DNA of 64,000 bases, taken from positions 6,771,501 through 6,835,500 of the forward strand of contig JAPFBL010000254.1 of the NCBI GenBank assembly GCA_026182355.1, given 5' to 3'. This document shows positions 47,601 through 61,080 of the stretch, one piece after another. The translations under genes were made by a program, and so were the position numbers. The notes below the pieces were generated by a model. That model was not told the DNA's origin, made no database searches, and was given only the letters and a program-made list of their open reading frames with translations. This DNA is from Hermatobates lingyangjiaoensis. Its lineage: Eukaryota > Arthropoda > Insecta > Hemiptera > Hermatobatidae. Each line of letters starts with the position of its first letter. The first letter of the stretch is position 1.

Positions 47601-50600
47601 AGTCTCTAGATATAAATAGCACACTCCGTAACAAATGATTGCTTGATCTAGAATTTCGGCAATTACCTGAAGAGACTTTTTGTCAAGGTTGAATAAGCGA
47701 TAAACAAATTATCTTAGGAATGCACAAATAAATCTTACAACATAAATTAAAAACTAATGACGTCAGAGTAATTTCTTTTTTTACCTTACAGACGGAAGAC
47801 TTTCAACAAATTTATTTATAAACCAACACTTATCCACCTTCAACTGAGTAAAGAAAAGATAACGATAGACATAGCTTTTATAATCGTTTAAATGTAAATA
47901 ACTTTCTGTCATGTGTGTAAGTAACTAACTAAAAGTTCATTTTGAAAGTAGTCAACATTTGAGCAAGAGCCTGACCCTCTTGTTTCAGTTGATTTGTCAT
48001 GAGTGAAACAGACAAAGAAAAAAGTGTTACTTTGATAGAATATAAAGTAAACAATAATGAATAAAAAACTGTTTGTTAAGAATTACGAATGAATGTCATA
48101 ATGTAAAATAACTTGATTCTTTCAACAGAAATTTGTTAAATTATTTTCCAAGAAATATGTTTTCAACGTATTATTATTGCAGACTACTCTGTTGGACTCA
48201 AAATATAGAGGATTACACAAATTTTACTGTTTCTAGCGACTTTGAGAGCTATGATGATTAGACAAAAATAAATCGTTTCCCATAAAAGATTCAAAGAATC
48301 AAATTTATAATAGAATGTGTTTTCAGATTAATTTTAATATTTGTTTTTAATGTTTTAAATTTAAACTAAATAATTCCAGTCATACCTCGTTTGAGACTGG
48401 ATTTCCGAAAATCTCTTTTCATTGGCTAGAGTGTGGAAAGAACACACTGCTGAAATGTCATGTCTGAAACATCAGTGTGGAGCACTGTTAGCCTGAAAAG
48501 GCCGTTAGCCGTTTCATTATTATTATTATAGCTAAATAAATCCTAATTTTTTTTAATACATCTTCGAAAAAATAAAATAAATTTGAGGACCTTGAAACGT
48601 GTAAATCGGTTAAAATCATGAGATCCAATGTTTTCATTTTCACCGTACTTTACTTATAATTGTTAAAATGAACTTAAAACCCTTTCTCGCCTATATGATC
48701 AATACAAAGAACACCTAAAAACATATGAGTATTAGAAAAAGGAATTACGTAAACAGAAAAGGAAGTTATTTACTCAAACAGAATTAATTTATTTGAGAAA
48801 ACGCTAAAAAAGGGTCAAATTTTTTGCCCAATTGTTAAGATGATTATAGGCTTTATTCACTTTAGTTGATGGAAAAAAAGGTAAAAAATAGATAACAGAG
48901 AAAGTATGACGTTCAAAAAGTTACATATAAGGAAAAAATGTATTTAAAATATGGATGTGTTCATTCAGAAAAACGTAGACATTAGCTCAATTATCTCCCT
49001 TAATTATTCTGAAATAATGGTTTTCTTAATATAAAAACTTATATTTTTATATAAGTTATAAAAATATTATAACTTATTATATATACTTTTTATAATATAT
49101 TTTTTTTAAAATAGAGTTAAAAAGTACACGTACAGTTTACTAAAAAAAATGAAGGTTCAGATTTTACTACTTAATGAACTTGAAAAACTTAAGTAATTAA
49201 ATCATTAATTAATTTAGATAGACAATTAATTAGTGTACTAAGAGGAAGATATCTATTGTAATTCTATATATTTCAGTGCAATCAGAACGATAATTGTTTT
49301 TCTTGTAAATATGATTTTTAATTCGTTAACTCTTTGGAATATTTGTTGTTCTTATACTAGGAAGGCTGCTCCAATCACAAATTGCCGACATTATTTGGGA
49401 ACCAAAATAATTCATTTTGGTTATAAATTATAATAATTCATCATTTGCTAAATCATGATGATCGCTAAATTATAATCAATTAATTACTTAAACAGATAAT
49501 TGCTTATATTAAATTTGAATGGAAACCACTTCACCTTTCCTATTATCAATATGATTTTTTTAGAAAAATGTCAATATTGTTTCGATTATTTGTGATCGAA
49601 CATTATTAATCAATCCTTTTCATAGGGATTATGGGTTGGAGTACTTTTGAGCACCCAGTGTAATTTATTGTTTATCAGTTCTCCAAGCCTCACAAGTTGC
49701 TGTAATAAACTTTTTTTTATTCATTGCCTTATCCAAAACTGAATAAACATTGTCTTTTCTAAAACAAAATTACTCTGTATTTATAAGTACACTGAACTAA
49801 CAGAAAAACAATACATATTAAATGTTAGACACAGTGTTCCCTCTCTAGCAAAATAGAAAAATCTAAATCAGTAGAAGAAAACTGCCCAGATAGGATTTTG
49901 AAAAGTTAGGTTTATCATTGTATGTGGCTGGCAATTTAATGATGAAATGTCAATCATTTTCAAATATACTGTCATACTCACGTTGCACTAAAGGCTGAAA
50001 ATTGCCAGCGTCATACGTATCCTTGTCATTTTCATTTACTCCTTTTCTTCATCACTGTTACTTTTTTTCCCTCTAGCTGTTGTTCATCTGCAATGGCTTC
50101 TACGATCCATTATTTTCTTGTCCTGTTTAGATAGATCTCAGAATGTGCATGATTCTACGTTTTTCATAATTGCTTTTTTAGTAGGTAGACGATTGTTACG
50201 TTTTCAGCCTAAAACTTTGTCTTTGAATCTCCTCGTACATTCCTGACGTCTCAAATATAGATTGATCCCAAATATGGGATAGTTCTCTACAACCCATACC
50301 AGAATTGGGGTTTGACCTTTAATAATACTGAGTTAGTTAGTTTGTTCATTATTGTACTCAAATAATTTCGTCAATCTTATCAAATGAGTTTTTGGTACAA
50401 TCATTGCAAAGATTATTGTCGTCAACTCAACTGCAGTTTAAATGAAATACATTCTGATGGGCTTAATCAATAATTTTACATTTTTGGCGTCTTTATAAGG
50501 TTGGTCATAGTAAATGTTGGTATAAAATACAGAATTCAATATAATATTGAAAAATAAAATAAAAACCCATCATCTCTGTAGTACCCAGGCAATATATTAT

Positions 50601-51180
50601 TCTAAATGAATTCTCTTTGTTTCTGAGGTTCAATTGTTTGTAATAAATTATTATTAAAACAATTTATTCTATGCCCCAGATTATCCCAGATTAATGATAA
50701 TTAATTTTGATTATTTTTTACGACAAAGAAAAGATCCTCTTTAATTTTTTGTGCATATCATAAATGCGAGACTTGAAGCCGAAGCTGTAAATCCTTTATA
50801 TTGTTATATATTTTATGAGAAGTTTAGTCTGCTATAAATGGATAATCTTCTATCTTGTTTTATACTACATAGTATTCGTTGTTCATTAATCTGCTACAGT
50901 TATAATAAAGTTAAGAAAGAGTGCTAATAAGTATTATGATTGTTTAGTTTTGGACTAGAGGGATTAGATCGTTTTTTGTTTCGTAAGAAGTCCTTTACCT
51001 TCATTAAAAGTTATCTTACTAGTTATTTGTTTTTAAACTCAGCAAGACTGAAGAAGTTTTAAGTTTCTTTAAACATCCGTGTTCTCGCTAACCAAATATC
51101 CCCAGTAATAAGAAAGGTTTTTGTATTTTAAATAATCTGAAGATAAAAAGTGTTGTGGAATGAATTAAAAAAAATCTGGA
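44641..51180. other. 6.5 kb without a recognisable gene
   Basis: AT-rich. Contains a possible SINE (45640-45850), a short (AC)n run near 46583, TAAT-rich low-complexity DNA around 47090-47160, and a GC-richer patch at 48400-48500 with partly self-complementary CACTGCTGAAATG / GAAACATCAGTG words. No exon with splice sites and recognisable product was found. Confidence 0.5.
45640..45850 (-). mobile_element. possible tRNA-derived SINE
   Basis: Minus-strand GGTTCAAATTC (about 45745-45755) fits the Pol III B box closely, and TGGCAGCCCAG about 65 bases upstream is a poor A box. An A-rich tract at 45615-45630 would be its 3' tail. Only the B box is convincing. Confidence 0.35.
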
Positions 51181-52142
51181 GTGGCCTGCACTCAACTTTA
51201 CTATAAGTAAACTTAATATCAATGTTCTTAGGTATATAATATATAATGTCTCATTTAAGCATAATGTAAAGATTTAAATGGGGGATGTTTATTACTCTTT
51301 CATTTATGAAGTAGTACAGATAGTGATTGATCGACTTATCAATATATAAGCTTATTTTTGTACATCACACAGCTGATGCAAATAATTTTATTAGTATAAC
51401 TACAGCAGTAATAACATTTTTGAAAAGCCAAAGTCAAAATTTCTTGATACGAAATATTCTCCTACAAGAGAACATAGCCTTTGTTCAAATAGCCAGTGGA
51501 TTTCTTACATTGTTTAATTTACCTCCTTCTTCATTGAATATTTAAGTGAAATTTTCAAATTTAAAACAGGAAAATACTCTTATTTTCTCTGAAAAACATC
51601 ACAAACATCGAAGAAAAAATGTCGTTTTAAGATAATTTATAATTAAGGATATACAGTAATTACATTTATTAATCTTCAAACGAAACATTTCCATTTTGAA
51701 TTATGTTTTACATTTTTGGTCTTTTATAGAATCATTATACTGGGAATTTTATGGCTTCTTAGTATTTATTAAAATTATTTTCCTTCCCCTTTGTCGAAAA
51801 TCATACATACCAATTTTCTCTAAGTGATGTTATCTTTTTTCCTGCGTCTTGTACTCTGTTATAAGCTTGCTATGAATGTATATTGCGAATAAATATATTA
51901 GTAATTAACCAGTTTACATACTCAACTTAAAGTCGAAGCCACTATTCAATATAATTTAAATCAATTATAGTTAGGAACTTCAAATTTTTGAAAATAATAA
52001 ATATGAACTATTAGACTAGAATAGTCTAATTTTATCTCAGTGGTTTTCCTCAAAAAATTTCTAAGTCAATGTAAACATTGTAAAAAAATATCAAAAATTT
52101 GACAAGTATAGCAGGTGATTCCTTAGTCTAGGATAAACAAAC
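51181..52142 (+). repeat. 1.2 kb dispersed repeat, copy B
   Basis: Same repeat as at 26970-28198 but in the opposite orientation and without about 270 internal bases. It starts CTGGAGTGGCC then CACTCAACTTTACTATAA. A 72-codon frame (51327-51545) begins differently but shares KLIFVHHTADANNFISITTA and FLIRNILLQEN with copy A. Confidence 0.85.
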
Positions 52143-53144
52143 AGTTTTTATAGCTTTATTGCTCTTTCCCGTAACTGAAACTTCATGAATATTTTTTTAT
52201 GAATTGCTAATTTTTTGTTCCATTTTTGATCAAACTTTCATGAATTTTTAATGATCCGTTTAGCGTCAAAAAACATTTTTGAAAACAGAAATCGTACTTT
52301 AACGCCCTCAAAAAACACCCTCAAGTGTACTGTATCTTGGCTGGCGACCTTCAATGCAGGTGTCTGTTACTAGACAGAAAATAACCATCCATGAGAACAG
52401 TAGAAGAATGAATGTCAGCGTAATGTTTATTTACTATGGAGATCAAGGTAGATGATTAGAGTTTAATTATTTTATTTATGACTTCAATTAAGAAGATTTG
52501 ACCTTCAATGATATGCGTGTTGTTTTTCCCTCATAGCAGGGTGTAAGCTGCAAAGTTGTCGTGGTGTTTGTTGTTTACTGACAGTAAGTCTACAGTGCCA
52601 TCTTCACACCAAAAAATACATTTTTTTTAAAGAAATGGGAAAGATGAAAGAGATGTATGAAGTCACCAAAGCAACCATCAAACCTAATACCACTAGTCTT
52701 ATTCGTTTTTTGTAAGGAGTATTGAAAAATCAGGTTTACTAACTCAAATCGAATAAAAACATTAACTTAAAACAAGTAACTTCAGATACATATTATGGGG
52801 TTACTGTTAAAACGTGTCACCAAGTTTCCTAAAATAGTGCTATGGGAGTTTACCTGGACATGAATATAATTTGACCATGCTAATTATATCATAGTATTAA
52901 ACATGGTCAATTTTTTGGTGGTCAATTTATATTAAATATTATTATTTTTAAACTATAAATTATTTTATAGTTTAAAAATAATTTGTAAATATAATAATAA
53001 TAATAATATATTATAATAATAAATAATAATAATCTATCATTATACTTTTATGCTCATTCAAATTAAACGTTGTTCCTTCCGCTAGACATTGAAATTTATG
53101 TATTAGAAAAATATTAACTGATTATGTCACACTCAGCATGTGAT

Positions 53145-53440
53145 TGACGTCACGTGTGGCCTAGTGGTCGTGTGGTAGCTCCTGATTACATCCTGGTCAT
53201 GACTCTATGTTCATGTGAGAGATGCCGTCCCTTGGAGAGGTCGTCATGTTTAGGTCAGTCCCTAACCTAAACTTTCCCAAAGCCAGGCACTGCTAAAGAT
53301 TCTGGGTGTCAAATCAGGCTGGTAATGTTTTCGTCCATATGCAATATGGGTGCCGAATAACAATATGCCACACTTTTAGTCCCTAGAACAGTACAGTATG
53401 GGCGCCGGAAACAACCATTATATGGACTGAAACACTGCAA
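53145..53440 (+). mobile_element. possible tRNA-derived SINE
   Basis: TGGCCTAGTGG (about 53157) fits the Pol III A box, and GGTCATGACTC about 37 bases on is a weak B box. The GC-richer body runs to about 53440. The spacing is right but the B box has mismatches. Confidence 0.4.
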
Positions 53441-56423
53441 ACATGCAATTAGATATATCAATTAAATGTTTTTTCTAAAATCTAATAACAATGTTATTAT
53501 ATTAACCGTGTTAACCAAGTAATTATAACAATTTAATGTTATATACAACTCATCAAAATCAAGAAATTTTTCAAAAAAGAGTTTGAAAAATCATATACGA
53601 GTAAATTAGATATAAATATCCTTATACTGCAGAAGTATAAACATACTTCGAATTTTTACTTCTATATATATACAGTTAGTTAACAAGTACATATCATCTG
53701 TAAGGAAGATATTCCTAATGTTATCAAAGTTAATAAAATTGGTTTTTGTGTATCATTAAATTACAACTTACAACTGATCATTTAAATTTGATTTCAAAGT
53801 TCAAGTTTTTTTACATATTCAGTATTTTATTGTATTCATTTAATTTTACTTTCATTCATTTTAATAGTATAATACCAAGGTATTATAATATTAAAACTAC
53901 GTTATGTGTGTAAAAGCCTTTTCGTTTTTCCAATTATTATTATTGATACTAAAAAACACAACTGTTTATGCTTGAAGTATGAAAAAATCCCTATGTTTTT
54001 ACATGAACTGCCTAAAAAAACTCAAAAACTTGAACTTAATTTTGGTTCAATTATTGTTTGCTGTTCAGTTGATATGTATCACGGCCACGATTAAAAGAAA
54101 ATTATTCTGTAAAAAAAAAAAGTCAAAATTAACCAACAGAGCTTTGAAAATTTTGCATTTACCCATAAAAAGAAAGAAGTTTTCTAAATTAATTTTCAAT
54201 TATCTCTTCAATTATCTTTCATTACCAATTACTCTCTCTATCGAACAAGTTTTATGAATGCTTGATAACTTTATTAAAAATTTATGCCGACCATAATTAA
54301 TAGTATAAAATAAGTTAAATTCATCAATTACTCAACTTTTTTAAATAACACAAACGAAATATTTACTATTGTAAAAGTAATATCACTTTAAAAGTTGCTA
54401 TTATGTCATTGGAAAAAACTTTTTGATTTTTTTTTATGAGAATATTGTTTCATTTGTATAAGTCAAACATGACATCTGCTAATCTGGAGAGCATAAAAAC
54501 ACATGGACCTCTTGAATTAAACAGCTTAGTTCTCAAATAATCTTAGTTTCCGGGTTTAACCTTGGGATAAGCGATTAGAAGAATATTTTTGCTGATTTCT
54601 AAATATCTAGCACTATTCAAAGATTAAAGCGCAGACTGTTATCGCAACTGTAAATATTTAGCAATCTAAGCAGCTGTAAAATCAAGATAAGGAACATCTT
54701 TTAAGTAGAGTGTAGTTTTCAAGACAGGTTTAGGAAAAAATTGAAAATGAACTAATATATTTTCAATTGTGATTATCAACCCAAATCAGTTTTAAAAATG
54801 TAAGTTTTAAACAAAAAAGTAATTACGTTGTAGTGCATGGCTGAAGGCAGCAGGACGAAGTAAACCATTAACAGGCAATGGCCCTTGAGGCAGTAGCAAT
54901 AAGCGATTCACTAATTACAGCCATTTCCTCTCTGTCCTTGTGATTCAAGTAATAAAAAAGAAGAAATACAAAGATATTAGCGAAAAAATAATATAATCAT
55001 AATGAAACAAAAACAATAACGAGTGAGTTCTGGAGTAGATTGGTTAAAGAAGGCAAATATTTGCTCTGAAGGTAATCTTTATTAGTATCAGAGAACAGCT
55101 AAAGGGAACGAGGAAACTGTCTGTGGACAGGGAAAAATAAGGCATTGGGAATGTACATGACTGCAAAAGGAAGGTTTCTTCGATGATCGGAGGAAGCCCG
55201 GTGACAATTTAATCGTAAGTACAGCTTACTTGAATAAAAAAAATATATATATATTGGGCACGCCGGTTGATTAGGACAGGAGATTTACCCTAAGTAAGAT
55301 TTAGAGTCAATGTTAATCCAAGTTTCACAGCTACGATATCTAGACCAATTACTTTTATGGCATTAGGGAGGTATGGCAAAAAATACACTGCAGGTTTGAA
55401 GATGCCTTAAGAAACAGAAGAGGATTAATAAAGGTAGAAGAAGAAAGCAGAATATTGAAAAAAATAGCAAAGTCAAGCTTGTGAAAACAGTGGTAACGAA
55501 AGAGGAGCATAACTCCGGGGAAAAGACTGGTGAAATATCGCTGACTGAAAAACCAAACTTTTAATTGCGTTAGATGCAGAACCACATTTATAAACTGGTC
55601 TTTGTACAGTTTATGTGAAATTGACACGGTTTCATCAATATTACTACATATTTTCATTGTAATTGAAAAGTTAAGTGAAATATAATTGGACTGAAACATT
55701 TTACTTTTTAATCTCAATATAAATTTTAATGTTAATATACATTTTAAAACATTACTTGATTTACTGGAAAGTTATTATTGATAAAAGCATCTGAATAACT
55801 ACTAAATTTCCCTTAATATGTACAATATTGTAGTCAGAAGATGTTTTATGTATCGAAGGCTTCATCATCATATTCATCTGAAGGTGAAGATGAATATCCT
55901 CCAGCATCTAGGACGTGTTATATGAAGGGGTAAGTAAGTAGGCAAATACCATCATCAGTAATAATATAGTAACAAAATAAACTTCCTGTGTTTTACAAAT
56001 GGCATGGTTAACTTCAGTATTTACTTATCCTCACTAATGATAAATCATTAATACTCATTAATAAGTAATTATTTTTCGACATATACACTTTATGAAGTAC
56101 CATGATTATTGTTCATACAACCATAAATTCAAGGTTGCAACGTTAATGAACTATTGGTTAATATTATTTGCTTATTAACATTATTGCATTATTTACAGTA
56201 TTTAAAAATATGAAATATCCATATGAACTAAAGAACCTATTCTTAAGAAATATGTATTTAACTGTAAAGAATTATTTTATCTTTCAATATCATTGAATAT
56301 AATATTGACTAGAAGGCACTAAAGTATTGTCCTTTTCATATAGTACTTTAACAATATTAGGGATATACAGGTATAATTATTGTTAATAACATTTCACGAT
56401 AACCCCTGAAATAACAATCAACT

Positions 56424-56557
56424 TCCAAACGACAATAAGAAATGAAAAAAAAAAGGCCAAGAATTTTCAATTAGATTAGGATTTGACTCTGTAAAGACAG
56501 CTTGTTACATTTGAAAGATCTTAGTCTTTTTTGTCATTTCTTATTGTCGTTTGGACG
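56424..56557. repeat. foldback repeat
   Basis: TCCAAACGACAATAAGAAAT on the left and ATTTCTTATTGTCGTTTGGA on the right are exact inverted copies. Inside, GACTCTGTAAAGACAGCTTG resembles the arm at 43.47 kb (CTCTGACAAAGACCGCTTG). Confidence 0.75.
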
Positions 56558-57195
56558 TTGATAATTACTGTTAAGTTGAAATTTTTCATCAAACTCTAAT
56601 AAAATATCTTAGTGTTTGACTAATATTTAGTGAGTGAATAAAGATTCTCTTTAATTTCTTTAGTCGATTCTAATAGAATTGATTTTATTATGCAATATTG
56701 TCACCTTTTATTTTGTTGAAAGTTATTACTTTAATATCACGATTAATAATCCATTCATATGAATGCACGTAAACATATTTCTTAGATATATATTATTTTA
56801 AAATAATGAATCGTATTATTACAAAGGTTAATTGGAATTAACTTATATCACAATATTTTTGTTCAGTTTGGAACATTACATGAATGACAACATTTACTTA
56901 TAGTAATAATAAAACAACTAACCCAAAGAATATAAATACATTACAGTATATTTGTTTAGACTTTTACTAATTGTTTTACATTGACGTATGAAAAAATTCA
57001 CATTAAACGCTTGAAATAAAAATATCTAAACCACATCAAGTAGTTTAAAACTACATCTCCAATGTAGAGAAACGTATAACGAATATAGGAATGTGAATTG
57101 AACGTTTCATCTTTAACGAATCAATAATCTATTTAACGAAATCAATATCTACAACAGAGAAAAGTTTTTGTTGGTTTAAAGAAAATAAAACTCTT

Positions 57196-57400
57196 CTATT
57201 CAATGTTTTTATTCTGATAATATTTGATTTGAGTTGCAGAATTTAATTTATTGAATACATCAAATGGCAAAAATGAATAACTATATTCATTTTTGTTCAA
57301 TTTGGTCAAAGTTAAAAGAGCTTTTTTTCTAGCGTAATAATAAAACATGGAGTGGTCTACACTCAACTTGACTATACGTAAACATAATATCAAACTCGTT
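57196..57400 (-). repeat. short relative of the 1.2 kb repeat end
   Basis: GGAGTGGTCTACACTCAACT then TGACTATACGTAAA then ATAATATCAA matches the terminal 45 bases of the 27 and 51 kb repeat. A similar end is seen inverted at about 33555-33590. The rest is too diverged to align by eye. Confidence 0.55.
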
Positions 57401-57719
57401 GTCTATCAAGTGAGTTTTGGTTTTATTTATATGAAACCATCTTGTTGATATAATATAAATCTCTCTGGTAAAGTGTCATCAAACTCATACATAATTAATT
57501 TAATGATTTAATTTTGATTTATATACATTTCATCGATTATAGGAAACGAAATCATTGACCTAGAGTGACCTAGAGCAATCCAACATGTTGTATATTTCTA
57601 TATAAATGAAAGAAAGGTTTTGTTTGTACATTGTTTAGAGCTGACTCATTTCAAGTTATCTGTACGTTTCATCATTAGAGGAACCGAATCAACCCTTAGA
57701 AAATTTCTGTCTGTCGGTT

Positions 57720-57990
57720 CGTCGGTTTGTCCACAAAATTTTGTCACAAGCAAACTCAGCCACCATAAGACACAGCAAGCTGAAACTTTGAGAGTAGATT
57801 TGTGTATGTCTAACTTAAAATTTAAGCTCTGAATCGATTAGAAATTCAACGTAGAAGCCAAGTTATCGACTTTTAAGAACAAAATGTTGTCACAAGTAAA
57901 CTCAGCCACCATGGCACATAGCAAGCTGAAACTTTGAAAGTAACTTAAAATTTAAGCTTTTGAATAGACTGAAAATGCAACGTGCGAGAA
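57720..57990. repeat. imperfect tandem duplication, period about 160 bases
   Basis: TTTTGTCACAAGCAAACTCA (57739) and TTGTCACAAGTAAACTCA (57887), each followed by GCCACCAT, then AGCAAGCTGAAACTTTGA and AACTTAAAATTTAAGC, show two copies; the second lacks about 20 bases. Function unknown. Confidence 0.75.
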
Positions 57991-58639
57991 CAAAGTGTTT
58001 CTCACATGGTCAACTGTATGTTGCTTGCTCAAGAGTAAGAGGTTCCAACTCTTTGTTCTTCCTGCACCTGAAGGACAGATAGCTAATGCATTATGTACAG
58101 AAGCACGTACTTAATGCTGTGTTATAAATATATTTTTTCCTATTCTATAATCTTTTTTAATAATATTTTGAAATACCACGTAATATCTCTAAATTTTTTC
58201 AAAATATCCATCAAAAACGGGCATCTCAGCTAGTTTATAAATAAACAGCCTGTTCGCCCAAGGCAGTAACGAGTATCATTCATATGAAGTACAATGACAT
58301 TTCATTTTTGAGAAATTTACCATATTTTGTTTGTTGTGAAACTGGCACACACATCATAACTCATTCAGTCTACCTGTGTATTAATATATACACAGACATG
58401 TTGATTCATGTATTATAAAATAATTTTTTAAGTTTTTAACAAATTTACGCTTGTAGGTTTTTAAAATCAGTTTAGTTTTAGTAAAGTTTAGCCTATGCCT
58501 GCCCACATTCGATGTGGTCGCTACATTTTGTGATTATATGACACACTATAGATTACAGCGTATGACCGATCGTAATAAAATTAATATACTCAGTCGATAT
58601 AATTGATATCGATACATTGGGAGTCCTAAATTTAGCCTA

Positions 58640-58845
58640 ACTCAAGTCCATTTCGAGTAGGGATCTTAAACGAGTACCTGACATCGTGCAGGCTAGGGAC
58701 AAACGGCTTAACGCCCTCTCCGAGGGACAACGTACTCAGATTTATTCACCTCCTCCGAGAATAAATCGAGGGCTAGGAGGGGATGAACCCCGGACTACCA
58801 GCCCTGGGGCGAGTACGTTAACCACTGAGCTAACCTGGTCCCCAT
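58640..58845 (-). mobile_element. tRNA-derived SINE
   Basis: On the minus strand the head GGGGACCAGG leads into A box TTAGCTCAGTGGTTAA (58818-58833) and B box GGTTCATCC (58781-58789) within GGGGTTCATCCCC, at tRNA spacing. There is no matching 3' acceptor strand, so it is not a tRNA gene. A GC-rich body continues to about 58640. Confidence 0.75.
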
Positions 58846-59099
58846 ATGCTCAGTTAGCAAAATTGTGTAATTTTTCGGCAATACTTAAACATGGAAGAGA
58901 TATTTTCTTGCACACTATGCCAAAATCGAACTGTTCTAATTATAATGGAAAATGAAAATTTTGCATTTCATATCTTCTCAATATTAGATTTGTAAGATAA
59001 TGAAAGCACACATTTTATTATTAGTATGAGGTAATGTAATTTAACTTTTCGTTAATAATTAATTAATATTGGTATAATATTAATATTAATTCTGATATA

Positions 59100-59521
59100 C
59101 AGTAGAACTTCGAAGTACGAGTTTAATGTTCCCAGACATAGCTAGTATTGCAATTGACTCGTATTACGAAGCAATTTCTCACATTGAAATTAATATGAAA
59201 TAAATAATCTGTTCCATCTCCAAAGTGCCGGTTTTTAAGTTTATTTTTTAAACATAAATGTGCAATTCGAAAAGATAAACAATACCTGTACATGTAATAT
59301 GATGAATAATATTATTTGAACAATAAATGCATGTAAGAAATGATCATGTAATCTAATTAACTTAAAACGGAGACCATCTATTCGAAGATGGTCACTCGTG
59401 ACCATCACTCGTCACTTCGAATATTTACTCACCTTTCGAGATAAAAATTCATACGAATGGATGCTCATAAAGCAAATTAATTGCTCTTAAGAGTAGGCAG
59501 TCGAACTATGAGGTTCTACTG
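59100..59521. mobile_element. pogo/Tigger-type MITE
   Basis: Ends CAGTAGAACTTCG (left) and CAGTAGAACCTCA (right, inverted) match the CAGTAGAACCTC signature of pogo/Tigger elements, flanked by TA on both sides (59098-59099, 59522-59523). 422 bases, no transposase; it would have been moved in trans. Confidence 0.85.
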
Positions 59522-59523
59522 TA

Positions 59524-61080
59524 TACTTGCTTATTGCATCTTGTTACCTTTATTTTATTTTATCCAAAAAAGCTCCTCGGCAAGTATGAAACTTGAGGAC
59601 ATCGTTTTTACTATGGTCATAACAACCCTGAAGGGGAAGATGTACTATTACACGTATAAATATTCAATTATGGGAACAAACGCGCTAAATAATTCATGAA
59701 TGAAATCACAAAAATAAAATATATCCTCTAAAAATATATTTTAAAAGACATTTTTTAAGTTCCTTTCTAGAATTATTTTCAAAAAAATGAGGTTAATAAA
59801 TAATCATAATTATAATTAATATAAATATAATTAATTAATAATAATTATGTTAATAAATTATGTGGACCAAAAAAATATTTATTTTGATTGGAATATAAAT
59901 TTCGTTTCAAATTCTAATAAGTTGCTTTTTTTTTTAAAGAACAATTTAGATATTTTTTTGACCAATGTCCTTCTGTATGTCAAACTTAATACTGATCTTA
60001 CAATATCGTAATCTTTAGGAGGCTTACATTTATGTTGTATAGAGTGTATGATGTTTGATGTACAACTATCAATTAACAACCGGGAAATATAATTAAACCT
60101 TATCAAAAATTGATTCAACACTTATCTTTAATACATTCAACACTTTGAAATAGATTTTTTACGATCACTATACTTCAATCAAGGTAAAATAATGATTTCC
60201 GTATACGATTGGATCACACTTCCTTTATTAGTTCTATAATATTCTTTTTATTTAATTTATTTTACATAATTCTTCTGTTTGACAAGCTGCAGATTTGTTA
60301 TCTTTTCATTGAGGATAGGTTAAGTTGAGATAAAAGTTTGTATTATCACGAAGAATGTTTCTATAAATAAACTGTTTACGAGTAATTAATAATCGAGGAA
60401 TTGGTAAACCTTTCTCTTAGCAACAATGCTATTGTTTTTACTTATTGCGTGTTGTGAGCTTTATGCAAATAGTTCTCTCTCTATTGTTTACCTCCTCCAT
60501 TTAAATAAATGAAGACGCATATTCGTTTTGTTGATATGTGTTTACTAATTAATATTAGAGTGGAATGCTAATGTTATGAAACACACCTGCACGATTCGAT
60601 TATTAATTATATAAAAAACTGCGCCGTTATAAATTAACTCACCCTGTCTCTGTTAATTCTAATCATATAAAATGAAAATGAAAATATTACATATCATAAT
60701 TACTGTAAAATAATTTTTATTTTCCTCTTCTATGTTTAATATGGATACTAAAATGTCTTCTGTGTATCTTGGACCATTACTACTACTACTTATAATAACA
60801 CCCGGTCACATTTTTGTGGTCAAGTCTTAACCAATACCCTAGCACCCAGTGCAGAAATCTCATTAACCACTCTCACTTATCAACTTTAGGATTAAGTCTC
60901 TTTTACCTGATTATTTATCATTGCTGGTAACAAGATTTCTCGAACACTACATACAGGTTCTAATAAATTCTTTTAATTGGTAGTTGTGACAAACACCCCT
61001 CGACTGAAATAATTGAGCAGTCGCTTTCAGGCCAGAAACAGGGAAATTCCCTTAAAAGTAATGGTTTAAAAGTAACCAAA
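59524..61080. other. no gene seen
   Basis: AT-rich; TAAT-rich low-complexity DNA at 59800-59870. Nothing else recognised. Confidence 0.5.

Larger units (their letters stand above)
52143..57190. other. 5 kb without a recognisable gene
   Basis: Contains a perfect 19-base-arm hairpin (about 52939-52982), a possible SINE (53145-53440), and a foldback at 56424-56557. Frames at 53906-54257 and 55355-55717 are AT-driven and match nothing. Confidence 0.5.

Noticed and set aside
55355..55717. 120-codon minus-strand frame
   Set aside because: The longest frame in this stretch, but its composition is low-complexity (Phe, Ser, Leu, Ile, Asn) and has no motif or neighbour supporting a gene.
58760..58845. 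Possible tRNA gene
   Set aside because: A and B boxes are good, but the 3' side does not pair with the 5' GGGGACC, so no acceptor stem forms; SINE head instead.
58686..58955. 89-codon open frame on the plus strand
   Set aside because: It is antisense to a tRNA-derived SINE.
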